This document shows, piece by piece, positions 9,026 through 18,156 of a stretch of 64,000 nucleotides of DNA (position 1 is its first letter; each line of letters starts with the position of its first letter). The stretch lies in contig NZ_AHCD03000020.1 of assembly GCF_000238295.3 (NCBI RefSeq), positions 62,001 through 126,000 on the forward strand, in the 5' to 3' direction. The translations under genes were made by a program, and so were the position numbers. Source of the DNA: Pseudoalteromonas rubra. GTDB lineage: Bacteria; Pseudomonadota; Gammaproteobacteria; Enterobacterales; Alteromonadaceae. Below the pieces are notes generated by a model. That model made no database searches, was not told where the DNA came from, and saw only the letters and a program-made list of their open reading frames with translations.

Positions 9026-9801
9026 TGGATTTTTTGCAGAAGTTAGGTCACAAAACACTGAGCCGCTTTGCGTCGTTAGGCCGGGCAACTCGCATGTTAT
9101 TGGGGGCTTTGTGCAGCATGCCCAATTTCAGAAAAGGTGGCCCTTTACTGATCCGTCAACTGTATATGGTTGGCCATCAGTCATTGCTTATTATTATGGT
9201 ATCAGGCCTGTTTATCGGCATGGTACTGGCGCTACAGGGCTACACTGTATTGGTCGACTATGGGGCAGAAGACAGTCTGGGGCCGCTGGTGGCACTGAGT
9301 TTGTTACGTGAACTGGGACCTGTGGTCACTGCATTATTGTTTGCCGGTCGGGCAGGCAGTGCATTGACAGCTGAGATTGGCTTGATGAAGGCCACTGAGC
9401 AACTTTCCAGTCTGGAGATGATGGCCATTGATCCACTGAAACGCGTGATTTCTCCCCGTTTTTGGGCAGGCTTTATCAGTATGCCGCTGTTAGCGTTAAT
9501 TTTCTCAGCTATTGCGATTCTCGGTGCACACCTGGTTGGTGTTGACTGGCTAGGAGTCGATTCAGGTAGTTTCTGGTCCATTATGCAATCTCAGGTGTCT
9601 TTTGAGCAGGATATTGTTAATGGTCTGATTAAAAGTTTTGTATTTGCGCTCATCGTGACCTGGATTGCGCTATACAAAGGGTATGACTGTATCCCAACTT
9701 CAGAGGGGATCAGTAAAGCCACCACAGAAACGGTGGTTCATTCTTCTCTCGCTGTTCTGGGCTTCGATTTTGTTCTGACAGCAGTGATGTTTTCAAGTTA
9801 A
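9025..9801 (+). CDS. mlaE: Phospholipid ABC transporter permease MlaE
   Basis: This 258-residue permease of the MlaE/YrbE family forms the membrane core of the Mla transporter. Five to six hydrophobic segments are visible. The conserved segments LVALSLLRELGPVVTALLFAGR and EIGLMKATEQLSSLEMMAIDP lie in the middle of the protein. It starts at the last base of the mlaF stop codon (TAATG), a coupling arrangement. Confidence 0.96.
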   Translation: MDFLQKLGHKTLSRFASLGRATRMLLGALCSMPNFRKGGPLLIRQLYMVGHQSLLIIMVSGLFIGMVLALQGYTVLVDYGAEDSLGPLVALSLLRELGPVVTALLFAGRAGSALTAEIGLMKATEQLSSLEMMAIDPLKRVISPRFWAGFISMPLLALIFSAIAILGAHLVGVDWLGVDSGSFWSIMQSQVSFEQDIVNGLIKSFVFALIVTWIALYKGYDCIPTSEGISKATTETVVHSSLAVLGFDFVLTAVMFSS

Positions 9802-9815
9802 GGGTTTGTAGAAAC

Positions 9816-10361
9816 ATGAATACACGGAAAATAGAAATACTGGTCGGCCTGTTCGTGGCTTTGGGTGTGGCCGCCTTCGTAATGCTGGCACTAAAAGTGG
9901 CCAATGCAGGGATCAGCGGTAATGGTGAAACCTATACTTTACAGGCTAAATTTGACAACATCGGCTCGCTTAAAACGCGTGCGCCAATCAAAGTTGGCGG
10001 CGTGGTGATAGGCCGCGTTGAGGGGATCAGCATCCACCCGCAAGAATTTGTACCGGTCGTAAACATGAGCATTGATAGCCATTATGAATGTCAGTTTTCG
10101 GATACCACATCCGTGTCGATCCTGACGTCGGGCATTTTGGGTGAACAGTATCTGGGTATTTCTCCGGTGATTGCGTCTCAATCTGCCAAACAGACTTGCC
10201 TGGGCGAAGAAGTGGTAAGCAATGATGAGCTCGACCTGGGCGATTTGTTTGGCGTCGAAAGTGCCGCACTGAAAGATGGTGACATGATCACGGACACCAA
10301 ATCGGCATTGGTTCTGGAAGAACTGATTGGCCAATTCCTGTTTAATCAAAGTAGTGAGTAA
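9816..10361 (+). CDS. mlaD: Phospholipid-binding MCE protein MlaD
   Basis: This 181-residue inner-membrane-anchored MCE protein forms the hexameric ring through which lipids pass between MlaE and MlaC. One N-terminal membrane segment (VGLFVALGVAAFVMLALKV) precedes the MCE domain, with the typical FDNIGSLKTRAPIKVGGVVIG motif split over residues 48-68. The length fits proteobacterial MlaD. It is 14 bases after mlaE. Confidence 0.95.
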   Translation: MNTRKIEILVGLFVALGVAAFVMLALKVANAGISGNGETYTLQAKFDNIGSLKTRAPIKVGGVVIGRVEGISIHPQEFVPVVNMSIDSHYECQFSDTTSVSILTSGILGEQYLGISPVIASQSAKQTCLGEEVVSNDELDLGDLFGVESAALKDGDMITDTKSALVLEELIGQFLFNQSSE

Positions 10362-10366
10362 TAACC

Positions 10367-11050
10367 ATGATGGCGAAAGTTTTGGGTTTCTTCGCAAGTG
10401 TTTTTCTAATTGGACTTGCCAGCACAGTATCTGCCAGTGAGGTAGATATGACCAACCCTTATACTATGGTGCAACAAGTTGCAGACAATACCTTTAAACG
10501 CGTGACCAAAGATCAGAATAAGATTGAGCAGGACAAAGAACACCTGCGCGTGATTGTGGAAGAAGAGCTACTGCCTTATATCGACTACAAATATGCCGCT
10601 TATCGCGTACTGGGCAGCCACATCCAGAAAGTCCGTAACATTGAGGACAAAGAAGAGAAACGTCAGGCAATCGAGCACATCCGTACGTTTATCGACGTGT
10701 TTAAGTCTTATCTGGTTGCGACTTATGCAGGGGTGTTTACTCAGTACACAGATCAGAAGGTTGAGTTTGAACCGGCTCGTGATGCTGATGGTGATAAAAT
10801 CGCCATAGTTAAAACCAAGATAATTGAAGCGGGTAAACCGGACATTAAAATTGATTTCAAAGTGCGTCGCGACAGTAATGGCGAGTGGCGTGCCTTTGAC
10901 ATGATGGCAGAAGGGATCAGCCTGCTTGACGCAAAGCAATCTGAACTGCATGGCATTTTGCGCCAGCAGGGCATTGAGCGTGTGATTGAGTTACTGGACA
11001 AGAAAAGCAAACTGCCTGTGCAGTTTCGAGGTGACGACGGCAATGCCTAA
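10367..11050 (+). CDS. mlaC: Periplasmic phospholipid-binding protein MlaC
   Basis: This 227-residue soluble periplasmic shuttle carries phospholipids between the outer-membrane MlaA complex and MlaD. A signal peptide (MMAKVLGFFASVFLIGLAS, cleavage near SAS) is followed by the Ttg2/MlaC domain with EELLPYIDYKYAAYRVLG and AFDMMAEGISLLDAKQSEL. It lies 5 bases after mlaD and overlaps the mlaB start by 8 bases. MlaA is not in the window. Confidence 0.95.
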   Translation: MMAKVLGFFASVFLIGLASTVSASEVDMTNPYTMVQQVADNTFKRVTKDQNKIEQDKEHLRVIVEEELLPYIDYKYAAYRVLGSHIQKVRNIEDKEEKRQAIEHIRTFIDVFKSYLVATYAGVFTQYTDQKVEFEPARDADGDKIAIVKTKIIEAGKPDIKIDFKVRRDSNGEWRAFDMMAEGISLLDAKQSELHGILRQQGIERVIELLDKKSKLPVQFRGDDGNA

Positions 11051-11336
11051 TTTGCAATTTAATAAACCCGCGGCTGACACAGTCGCGGTGGTCGGTGAAC
11101 TCACGCGAGATAGCCTGACAAATGAATCGCTTCTTAACCAGTTGTTAGAAAATGCGCAGTCAGTCCTGTATTTTGACCTTTCTGAGGTATCCAGGGTTGA
11201 CACCGCGGGCTTAGCTTGGTTAATTCACTCTTTAGGCAAATTAAAACAGCAAGACGTACGTCTTGAGTTAAAAAACGTGCCTGACCAGCTACAAAATCTG
11301 ATGGCGCTGGGACAGGTCAGCAACCTATTTGAGTGA
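11043..11336 (+). CDS. mlaB: STAS-domain protein MlaB
   Basis: This 97-residue cytoplasmic STAS-domain subunit binds MlaF and supports transporter assembly and activity. The STAS core is SVLYFDLSEVSRVDTAGLAWL around residues 39-59, with the conserved DTAG threonine. The start ATG at 11043 lies inside the end of mlaC. A longer in-frame reading from 10986 would lie wholly within mlaC and is not credible. Confidence 0.92.
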   Translation: MPNLQFNKPAADTVAVVGELTRDSLTNESLLNQLLENAQSVLYFDLSEVSRVDTAGLAWLIHSLGKLKQQDVRLELKNVPDQLQNLMALGQVSNLFE

Positions 11337-11341
11337 GTCCA

Positions 11342-11599
11342 ATGGAAACAAACCAAGTCGAAGCTTTACTACAAGAAGCGCTGGAACTTGACGAAGTCAA
11401 AGTTAAATCAGAAGGCAGTCATTATGAAGTGATCGCGGTTGGCGGCTGCTTTGAAGATTTGCGCCGGGTTAAGCGTGAACAAATGGTCTACGCCCCTCTG
11501 ATGGAAGTGATCAAAGATGGCACTATTCATGCCGTCAGCATCAAAGCCTTTACGCCAACTGAGTGGCAACGCGAGCGCAAATTTATCTTACCTCAATAA
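11342..11599 (+). CDS. ibaG: BolA-family protein IbaG
   Basis: This 85-residue BolA/IbaA-family protein is associated with acid stress and with monothiol glutaredoxins in iron-sulphur handling. The signature is SHYEVIAVGGCFEDLRRVKREQ (in two parts) followed by HAVSIKAFTPTEW. I start at ATG 11342 (METNQVEALL), matching the E. coli start region. A GTG at 11333 is an alternative. It sits between mlaB and murA as in enterobacteria. Confidence 0.93.
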   Translation: METNQVEALLQEALELDEVKVKSEGSHYEVIAVGGCFEDLRRVKREQMVYAPLMEVIKDGTIHAVSIKAFTPTEWQRERKFILPQ

Positions 11600-11611
11600 T
11601 CTGGAGCCACA

Positions 11612-12877
11612 ATGGATCAGTTTGTTATCCAAGGTGGCACCACTTTAAACGGTGAAGTCACTATTTCCGGGGCTAAAAATGCAGCCCTGCCAATTCTGTT
11701 TGCGGCGATTCTAGCCGATGGAAAAAGCACATTCAGTAATGTACCCAGACTTAGGGATATAGGGACTACAGAAGCCTTACTGCGCACTTTAGGGGCTGAG
11801 GTGAACTGGCGCGGTCAGTTGTTGGAAATTGATGGTGCTCAGGTCGATAAAGTACTGGCACCTTATGAACTCGTTAAGCAGATGCGGGCATCCGTGCTGG
11901 CGCTAGGGCCACTTCTTGCACGATTTGGTAAAGCGCAGGTGTCATTGCCGGGCGGTTGTGCCATTGGGGCACGACCTGTGGATTTGCACATTGCCGGGCT
12001 GGAAAAAATGGGCGCGACCATTCGTGTTGAGAATGGTTATATCAATGCGCACATCGCACAAGGTGAGCGTTTGCATGGTGCTGAAGTCTTCATGGAAACT
12101 GTGTCAGTTGGTGCGACTGAAAACCTCTTAATGGCGGCAACACTGGCCGAGGGCAAAACGGTGCTGGAAAACGCCGCGCGCGAGCCTGAAATTGTCAATT
12201 TGGCTGAATGCCTGGTTGCTATGGGGGCCAAGATATCCGGGGCCGGTACGAGTCGTATCGAAGTCGAAGGGGTAGAAGCCCTGCAAGGGTGTGAACACAA
12301 AATCCTCCCGGACAGGATCGAGACTGGCACCTTTTTGGTAGCAGCAGCGATGAGTCAGGGTGAAGTGCTGTGCAAAAACACCGACTACCACAGCCTGGAA
12401 CCTGTGCTGGATAAACTGCGTGATGCGAATGCTCTGGTTGAAGTATCGCAAGACAGCATTTTTGTCAGCATGCGTGGCCGCGAATTGCAGGGGGTGAATA
12501 TCAAAACGATGCCACACCCGGGTTTTCCAACCGATATGCAGGCGCAGTTTACCGCGCTGAATGTGGTCGCAAATGGCAGTGCAACCATCACTGAAACCAT
12601 CTTTGAAAATCGCTTTATGCATGTCCCTGAACTGCAACGTATGGGGGCAAATATTCGCCTTGAAGGTAATACTGCGTATTGTGGTGAGACCGCGTTTCTG
12701 TCTGGTGCACAGGTGATGGCGACTGATCTGCGGGCGTCGGCCAGTTTGATCTTAACCGGGATCGTGGCCGAAGGTGAAACAGTGGTTGACCGTATTTATC
12801 ATGTTGACCGCGGTTATCAACGCATTGAGGATAAACTCAGTCAACTGGGTGCTAAGATAAAGCGACGCCATAATTAG
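11612..12877 (+). CDS. murA: UDP-N-acetylglucosamine 1-carboxyvinyltransferase MurA
   Basis: This 421-residue cytoplasmic enzyme transfers enolpyruvate to UDP-GlcNAc, the first committed step of peptidoglycan synthesis. The catalytic loop is GGCAIGARPVDLH with C116, the residue alkylated by fosfomycin. K22 and N23 in SGAKNAALP are the substrate-binding pair. The full-length EPSP-synthase-like fold ends DRGYQRIEDKLSQLGA. It closes the mla operon, and a bidirectional terminator follows. Confidence 0.97.
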   Translation: MDQFVIQGGTTLNGEVTISGAKNAALPILFAAILADGKSTFSNVPRLRDIGTTEALLRTLGAEVNWRGQLLEIDGAQVDKVLAPYELVKQMRASVLALGPLLARFGKAQVSLPGGCAIGARPVDLHIAGLEKMGATIRVENGYINAHIAQGERLHGAEVFMETVSVGATENLLMAATLAEGKTVLENAAREPEIVNLAECLVAMGAKISGAGTSRIEVEGVEALQGCEHKILPDRIETGTFLVAAAMSQGEVLCKNTDYHSLEPVLDKLRDANALVEVSQDSIFVSMRGRELQGVNIKTMPHPGFPTDMQAQFTALNVVANGSATITETIFENRFMHVPELQRMGANIRLEGNTAYCGETAFLSGAQVMATDLRASASLILTGIVAEGETVVDRIYHVDRGYQRIEDKLSQLGAKIKRRHN

Positions 12878-12894
12878 GCTGAACAGGTATGCTA

Positions 12895-12921
12895 AAAAAA
12901 GCGAGCAATGCTCGCTTTTTT
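12895..12921. terminator. Bidirectional Rho-independent terminator between murA and degS
   Basis: An A-tract, a GC-rich stem (GCGAG/CTCGC with a 5-base loop) and a T-tract lie between two convergent genes. The flanking A and T runs let it act on both strands, ending murA on the + strand and degS on the - strand. Confidence 0.9.
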
Positions 12922-12945
12922 GTTGCCTTAAAATTGGTTTAAGGA

Positions 12946-14028
12946 CTAATAAATTGGGGTTTCCAGTTCAGCTACTTCCACCATGAAGGTGAGGTGACGA
13001 TTGCCCCGATACACTTCAAATTCCAGTTGTGTGCCCGGTGCTGTGTTGCCTATCTTACGCAAAGTCTGCTGCGGGTTTTTAACGGGCTCACCTGCCACTT
13101 TTGTGACTATGTCATTTTCTTTCATACCGGCTTGCCAGGCTGGGCCCAGCGGGTCCAAGTCGCTGATCCGTAAACCCACAATAGTGGTGTAGACATTCGT
13201 TACCTCCTGACCTGTATTGTCGACTGGTGTGCCTCTGAAGCCGAGGTAGCCACGGATCACCCGGCCATCTTTGATCAGTTTAGCCATCACATCCTTGGCC
13301 AGTGAGTAAGGTACGGCAAACGAAATGCCCTGGATATCGATATTGTATCGGGCTCTGAATTGTGCAGATGTGATCCCGACCAGATCGCCATTGGAATTGA
13401 CCAGCGCGCCACCTGAGTTACCCATGTTTACCGCTGCATCCATTTGCAGCAGGCTGTTGTACTGGCTGTCTGTGAGGGTTTGCTTGCCGGTGGCACTGAT
13501 GATCCCCTGAGTGATGGTTTGTCCCAGGTTTAACGGATTACCTATGGCCAGCACGACATCTCCGACTTGCGGGGTGAAAGCATCGTCAACCGGGATAACG
13601 GGCAAGTGCTCTGCCTTGATTTTTAACAGCGCGAGATCCGTAATGGTGTCATACCCCACCAGTTGCACCTCGTTGAATAAGCGGCCATCCGGCAGCAGCA
13701 CTATGATCTGATCGGCGTTATTAACAACGTGATAGTTAGTCAGGATATAGCCTTCACGGCTCATGATCACACCAGAGCCGAGTTCCTGGACGGTATTTTG
13801 TCGTTTGAATCTCGGTTGGTTACTGAAGCTCTCAGAAAAAATCGATACCACGGCCGGGGCTGCGCGATTCACACCGGATGCAAAGCTCATGTGCTGCGCT
13901 GTGTAATGGCCGTTGAGGTCAAGGCGCAGGGCATTTTGGCGCAAGTCGGGCGTGAACCAGATGATAATCAATGCCAGACCTAATCCGACAAAGACTGGAG
14001 GCAGAATAAGCTTGAGTAATTTGAACAC
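12946..14028 (-). CDS. degS: Inner-membrane site-1 protease DegS
   Basis: This 360-residue S1C serine protease starts the sigma-E envelope stress cascade by cutting the anti-sigma factor RseA when misfolded porins are sensed. It has one N-terminal membrane anchor (FVGLGLALIIIWF). The triad is H100 (LTNYHVV), D131 (ITDLALL) and S205 (GNSGGALV). A single PDZ domain (from about residue 265) distinguishes it from DegP/DegQ. It lies downstream of degQ on the same strand, separated by a terminator and 271 bases. Confidence 0.93.
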   Translation of the reverse strand: MFKLLKLILPPVFVGLGLALIIIWFTPDLRQNALRLDLNGHYTAQHMSFASGVNRAAPAVVSIFSESFSNQPRFKRQNTVQELGSGVIMSREGYILTNYHVVNNADQIIVLLPDGRLFNEVQLVGYDTITDLALLKIKAEHLPVIPVDDAFTPQVGDVVLAIGNPLNLGQTITQGIISATGKQTLTDSQYNSLLQMDAAVNMGNSGGALVNSNGDLVGITSAQFRARYNIDIQGISFAVPYSLAKDVMAKLIKDGRVIRGYLGFRGTPVDNTGQEVTNVYTTIVGLRISDLDPLGPAWQAGMKENDIVTKVAGEPVKNPQQTLRKIGNTAPGTQLEFEVYRGNRHLTFMVEVAELETPIY

Positions 14029-14236
14029 GGTTATTTTTTATCTAGTTATCTGTGTAGAGGGTAATAATGGCATAATTAACAGCAATCTGCATTAACACAT
14101 AGCTGATTGGAGCGCTAAGCCGATCATCCAATCTATAAAAAATTACTTATCAGAACAAAAGAGTAGAAAATTTCACAGGGCGCTCGTTGTGCTTCTTGCT
14201 CGTTTAATGTGACTTGTTTAGAGCGGTGAACAAATA

Positions 14237-14266
14237 AAAACACAGCGACAAGTGTCGCTGTGTTTT
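14237..14266 (-). terminator. Terminator downstream of degQ
   Basis: A perfect 13-base inverted repeat (AAAACACAGCGAC / GTCGCTGTGTTTT) with a 4-base loop lies just beyond the degQ stop codon. Read on the minus strand it ends in a short T-run, fitting intrinsic termination of degQ ahead of degS. Confidence 0.8.
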
Positions 14267-14299
14267 CGTAACTATGGTGAATGGGTTGGCGTCAGCACA

Positions 14300-15652
14300 T
14301 TACTGAATAAGGTAAAATACTGAATCGCGCCCACGTTTAATGCCCAGTACAATATTGCCCTGAATGTCGTCTATCAGGCGTTTCATGTCCCGCACTGAGG
14401 CTACACGTTGACGGTTGACCTGCATAATGACATCGCCTTCTTGCAGTCCCACTCTGGCGGCAGGTGAGCGCTCTTCAACCGAAACAACGACGATGCCCTG
14501 ATTGCCGTTGCGCTCACCGCTTTCCAGCACGGCGCCTTGTAGGCTCGGGTGAATACGGTCGGCTTCGGCGCGTTGTTCACTCTGACCTTTTAATTCAACC
14601 TTAAGCGTCCGGGTATCACCATCACGATAGACGTCAATCTTGACTTTTTTACCTTCGCCGAGGGTCGCAATCTTACCGCGCAGCTCTTCAAAGCTCTCAA
14701 TCTTGTCGCCATTAAGGGCGATGATCACGTCATTGGCTTTAATACCGGCTTCATCTGCGGCAGAGTCTTTAACAACCTCCTGAACAAAGGCACCTTGTTT
14801 GACATCAAAGCCCTGTGCTTTGGCCAGGCCTGCGTCCAGTGTACGGCCTCGGATCCCAAGCGAGCCGCGACGTACCTGACCATATTCAATAATTTGGTCG
14901 ACCAGGTTTTTCATCATATTTGAGGGGATGGCAAAGCCGATGCCGACATTCCCGCCTGAGGCACCCAGGATCGCGGTATTAATACCGATAAGTTCACCTC
15001 GTAAATTAACCAGTGCACCACCTGAGTTACCCTGGTTAATGGCGGCATCGGTCTGAATAAAGTCTTCGTACCCTTCGATGTTCAGTCCACTGCGTCCCAG
15101 GGCACTGACGATGCCTGAGGTCACAGTGTGGCTGAGGCCAAACGGGTTACCGATAGCCACTGAGAAGTCACCGACTCTGAGTTTGTCGGAGTCTGCCAGC
15201 TTCACTTCGGTGAGATCTTCACCTTCAATTTGTAATAGTGCAATATCTGATTCTTTGTCTGTACCGACCAGCTCAGCTTTAAACTCCCGGCCATCTTTGA
15301 GGGTGACCACGATATTGTCTGCTTCGTCGATAACGTGGTTATTGGTAACCACATACCCTTCATCTGCATCTATGATGACGCCGGAGCCCAGACCACTGAA
15401 GGGGCGTTTTTGAGAGCGCGGGGCAGGGTTACCAAAAAAGAAATCAAATGGATCAACGCGTCGGCGTACTTCTTTGGCACCAGAGACCTGGATGCTGACC
15501 ACCCCAGGGGTGACCTTTTCCAGCATCGGAGCCAGCGTTGGCAGCTGTTGGCCATCAACAGCGACCGGCAGGCGCGCATGACCGGTTTCTGGTAATAAAA
15601 ATAAGCTTGAAGAAAGTAGCGCTGCGGTAAGTAATGATAATTTCAGTTTCAT
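14300..15652 (-). CDS. degQ: Periplasmic serine endoprotease DegQ/DegP
   Basis: This 450-residue periplasmic HtrA protease-chaperone degrades misfolded envelope proteins. A signal peptide (SLLTAALLSSSLFLL) precedes a trypsin-like domain with triad H106 (VTNNHVI), D136 (ESDIALL) and S210 (QGNSGGALV). Two PDZ domains follow (about 250-350 and 365-450), the second containing GLQEGDVIMQVNRQRV. The LA loop is short, which is more like DegQ than DegP, so the symbol is a best fit. Its own promoter should lie in the 15653-15763 gap. Confidence 0.93.
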   Translation of the reverse strand: MKLKLSLLTAALLSSSLFLLPETGHARLPVAVDGQQLPTLAPMLEKVTPGVVSIQVSGAKEVRRRVDPFDFFFGNPAPRSQKRPFSGLGSGVIIDADEGYVVTNNHVIDEADNIVVTLKDGREFKAELVGTDKESDIALLQIEGEDLTEVKLADSDKLRVGDFSVAIGNPFGLSHTVTSGIVSALGRSGLNIEGYEDFIQTDAAINQGNSGGALVNLRGELIGINTAILGASGGNVGIGFAIPSNMMKNLVDQIIEYGQVRRGSLGIRGRTLDAGLAKAQGFDVKQGAFVQEVVKDSAADEAGIKANDVIIALNGDKIESFEELRGKIATLGEGKKVKIDVYRDGDTRTLKVELKGQSEQRAEADRIHPSLQGAVLESGERNGNQGIVVVSVEERSPAARVGLQEGDVIMQVNRQRVASVRDMKRLIDDIQGNIVLGIKRGRDSVFYLIQ

Positions 15653-15763
15653 AGTCGTGGAATTCTCCTGGAAACAGCGTTAGTCCGTTGGGCGACGCGC
15701 ATTTGCGCATCTCCCATTATTCAATTGCTATTTCTACTGACTATGGGGTCAAAAAAAAGTTCA

Positions 15764-16216
15764 TCAAGAGGCTTTTAATTGCTCATTTTGTGACCCTTCT
15801 CCTTTGAACAGGCCGCTTTCTCCTTCGACATAATCACTGGGTGGGGCATCGTGTGTTTGCTCATTGGCACGACGTTTCTCACCTCGCATGTGTAATGATG
15901 CGTGTAATTGCTCAGTGGTCTCTTTTGAGAAGAAAGGCTCGCTTGGTGTTGATTTTTCCTGGCTAAGGAGCTGTTTGCCGTCTTCAAAGTGACGGTTCAA
16001 AAGGGTGTAGTTTTCCTCCAGTTTGGCCATCAGCTTTTTGCTGTCTGCAAGATGATCGCTGACATCCTGGCGATACTGTTCCAGTGCATGCTGCGCTTCT
16101 TGCGCTTTTTGCTCCAGCTCATCATGCTTAAAGCGTTTTTTAGTCAATTGCGTACCGGCAATAAATGCGGCCACTGCAACGAGTACAAGGATCCCGAACC
16201 AGGCGATTGTCGTCAT
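15764..16216 (-). CDS. zapG: Z-ring associated membrane protein ZapG (DUF1043/YhcB)
   Basis: This 150-residue protein has one N-terminal membrane segment (WFGILVLVAVAAFIAGTQL) followed by a long charged coiled coil (about residues 27-85) and a disordered polar tail. This is the YhcB/ZapG family, linked to coordination of cell elongation and division at the inner membrane. It lies between degQ and zapE, its usual neighbourhood in gammaproteobacteria, and is divergent from zapE. Confidence 0.85.
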   Translation of the reverse strand: MTTIAWFGILVLVAVAAFIAGTQLTKKRFKHDELEQKAQEAQHALEQYRQDVSDHLADSKKLMAKLEENYTLLNRHFEDGKQLLSQEKSTPSEPFFSKETTEQLHASLHMRGEKRRANEQTHDAPPSDYVEGESGLFKGEGSQNEQLKAS

Positions 16217-16356
16217 AAAATACTCCTGTTGATGATGCGACTAAGTGGCGCACCGAATGCAAAAAAATAATCGACTTAGATAGCTTAAATATACGCTGAG
16301 TTTCGATGCGTGTTAATATAGCGGGCAAATAAAACTGCTCTTCGACAATAAAAAAG

Positions 16357-17454
16357 ATGATGACGCCCTGGGAAAAGTACCAACAAGACTTACTGCGTGA
16401 TGATTTTCACCACGACAGCGCGCAGGAAAATGCCGTCCGACACCTGCAAAGACTTTATGATGATCTGGTCAATCAGGTGCCGGTCAAAAAAAGCCTGCTG
16501 GGCAGCCTGTTTGGACTGAAAAAGACACAACAGCCCAAAGTCAAAGGGTTGTATTTCTGGGGCGGCGTAGGGCGTGGAAAAACCTATCTGGTTGATACGT
16601 TTTATGAGGCTTTACCGACTGAGCGCAAAATGCGGGTCCACTTTCACCGCTTTATGCATCGCGTTCATGATGAGCTCAAAAAACTGAAAGAAGTGAAAAA
16701 CCCACTGGAAGTAGTGGCAGACATTTTTAAAGCCGAAACGGATATCATCTGTTTCGATGAGTTCTTTGTTCAGGATATCACCGATGCCATGTTGCTCGGT
16801 GGCTTAATGGAAGCGCTGTTTGAACGTGGTATTGTGCTGGTTGCGACGTCCAATATCATTCCTGATGAGCTGTACCGTAATGGCTTGCAACGCGCACGCT
16901 TTTTACCTGCAATTGCGCTGGTGAATGAAAATACGGAAGTGGTCAATGTGGATTCGGGGATCGATTACCGCTTACGGACCCTAGAGCAAGCCGAGATATT
17001 TCATAGTCCGCTGGGCAAAGAAGCCGACGATAACCTGTTTGAGTACTTCGATAAACTGTCGCCTGAACCAGGCAAACTGGACGAGCCGATTGAGATTGAA
17101 GGGCGTCTGATCCAGACCCGTAAAGTGTCTGATTGCATTGTGATGTTCGATTTTAGTGCGCTGTGCGAAACGGCGCGCTCTCAGGTGGATTATATGGAGA
17201 TCAGTCGCCTGTATAACACCGTTATCTTGTCTGATGTTAAACAGATGGGGCAGAACAACGATGATGCGGCAAGACGTTTTATTGCGCTGGTGGATGAATT
17301 CTATGAGCGCAACGTGACGCTGATTATTTCTGCTGAGGCGCCCATCACGGAACTTTACACCGAGGGTACACTGAACTTTGAGTTTAAGCGTTGCATCAGT
17401 CGTTTACAGGAAATGCAATCACTGGAGTATCTCGCCCGCGAGCACCTTGCTTAA
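16357..17454 (+). CDS. zapE: Cell division ATPase ZapE
   Basis: This 365-residue AFG1-like ATPase is associated with the constricting Z-ring in enterobacteria. Walker A is GGVGRGKTYL near residues 69-78. Walker B is IICFDEFFVQDITDA. The sensor region is VLVATSNIIPDELY. The family-specific end FEFKRCISRLQEMQS is intact. It is divergent from zapG and upstream of rplM-rpsI, the conserved order in E. coli (yhcB-zapE-rplM). Confidence 0.95.
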   Translation: MMTPWEKYQQDLLRDDFHHDSAQENAVRHLQRLYDDLVNQVPVKKSLLGSLFGLKKTQQPKVKGLYFWGGVGRGKTYLVDTFYEALPTERKMRVHFHRFMHRVHDELKKLKEVKNPLEVVADIFKAETDIICFDEFFVQDITDAMLLGGLMEALFERGIVLVATSNIIPDELYRNGLQRARFLPAIALVNENTEVVNVDSGIDYRLRTLEQAEIFHSPLGKEADDNLFEYFDKLSPEPGKLDEPIEIEGRLIQTRKVSDCIVMFDFSALCETARSQVDYMEISRLYNTVILSDVKQMGQNNDDAARRFIALVDEFYERNVTLIISAEAPITELYTEGTLNFEFKRCISRLQEMQSLEYLAREHLA

Positions 17455-17546
17455 GTCCCTAATACTGTGAGGTTCACACTCATTTCAGAGAATGGCATGT
17501 TTTTTGTGGAAAAAACAGCCATCCCCTAGCATCGTGGCAAAACCCT

Positions 17547-17555
17547 TGCTATAAT
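17547..17555 (+). promoter_or_regulatory. Extended -10 promoter of rplM-rpsI
   Basis: TGC followed by TATAAT at 17550-17555 forms an extended -10 element, with a GC-rich discriminator (CCGCGGCC) after it, as in growth-rate-controlled ribosomal promoters. No good -35 is seen at the right spacing. Transcription from here leaves a leader of about 150 bases before rplM. That is long enough for the autogenous L13 control known in E. coli, although I did not derive a matching structure. Confidence 0.65.
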
Positions 17556-17715
17556 CCGCGGCCTGCCACGTTGCGTTACTATTGCCCTCGTCGGCTTAGC
17601 CACTGACTTGAGCGGCAAAAAAGTCTTAAACTCGAAGGGGTTAAAGCACCAAAAAGTAGAGCGGTAGTCATTCGGACTACCTGTGGTTTTAACTGAAAAC
17701 TTTGGATTTTTAATA

Positions 17716-18144
17716 ATGAAAACGTTTGTTGCTAAGCCAGAAACTGTAAAACGTGACTGGTACGTAGTTGACGCTGAAGGTAAAACTTTAGGTCGCATTG
17801 CTACTGAAATCGCTTCTCGCCTACGCGGTAAGCATAAAGCTGAGTACACTCCACATGTTGACACTGGTGATTACATCATCGTTATCAACGCTGAGAAAGT
17901 TACTGTAACTGGTAACAAAGCTCAGGACAAAATGTACTATGCACACTCTGGTTACCCAGGTGGCCTTAAATCTGTAAACTTCGAAAAGCTTCAAGCTAAA
18001 AAGCCTGAAATGATCATCGAAAAAGCAGTTAAAGGCATGTTACCTCGCGGTCCTCTGGGTCGTGAAATGTTCCGTAAACTGAAAGTTTACGCTGGTAACG
18101 AGCATAACCACGCGGCTCAACAGCCTCAGGTTCTAGACATTTAA
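17716..18144 (+). CDS. rplM: 50S ribosomal protein L13
   Basis: This 142-residue large-subunit protein is an early assembly protein. It begins MKTFVAKPETVKRDWYVVDA and contains GRIATEIASRLRGKHK and MLPRGPLGREMFRKLKVYAG, the L13 hallmarks. The start at 17716 matches the family. An in-frame codon at 17683 would add 11 non-conserved residues. It is co-transcribed with rpsI, 12 bases downstream. Confidence 0.98.
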   Translation: MKTFVAKPETVKRDWYVVDAEGKTLGRIATEIASRLRGKHKAEYTPHVDTGDYIIVINAEKVTVTGNKAQDKMYYAHSGYPGGLKSVNFEKLQAKKPEMIIEKAVKGMLPRGPLGREMFRKLKVYAGNEHNHAAQQPQVLDI

Positions 18145-18156
18145 GGAGCACTACTC

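Noticed and set aside
12128..12637. 169-codon open frame on the - strand
   Set aside because: It is antisense to murA, whose catalytic loop and full length are intact.
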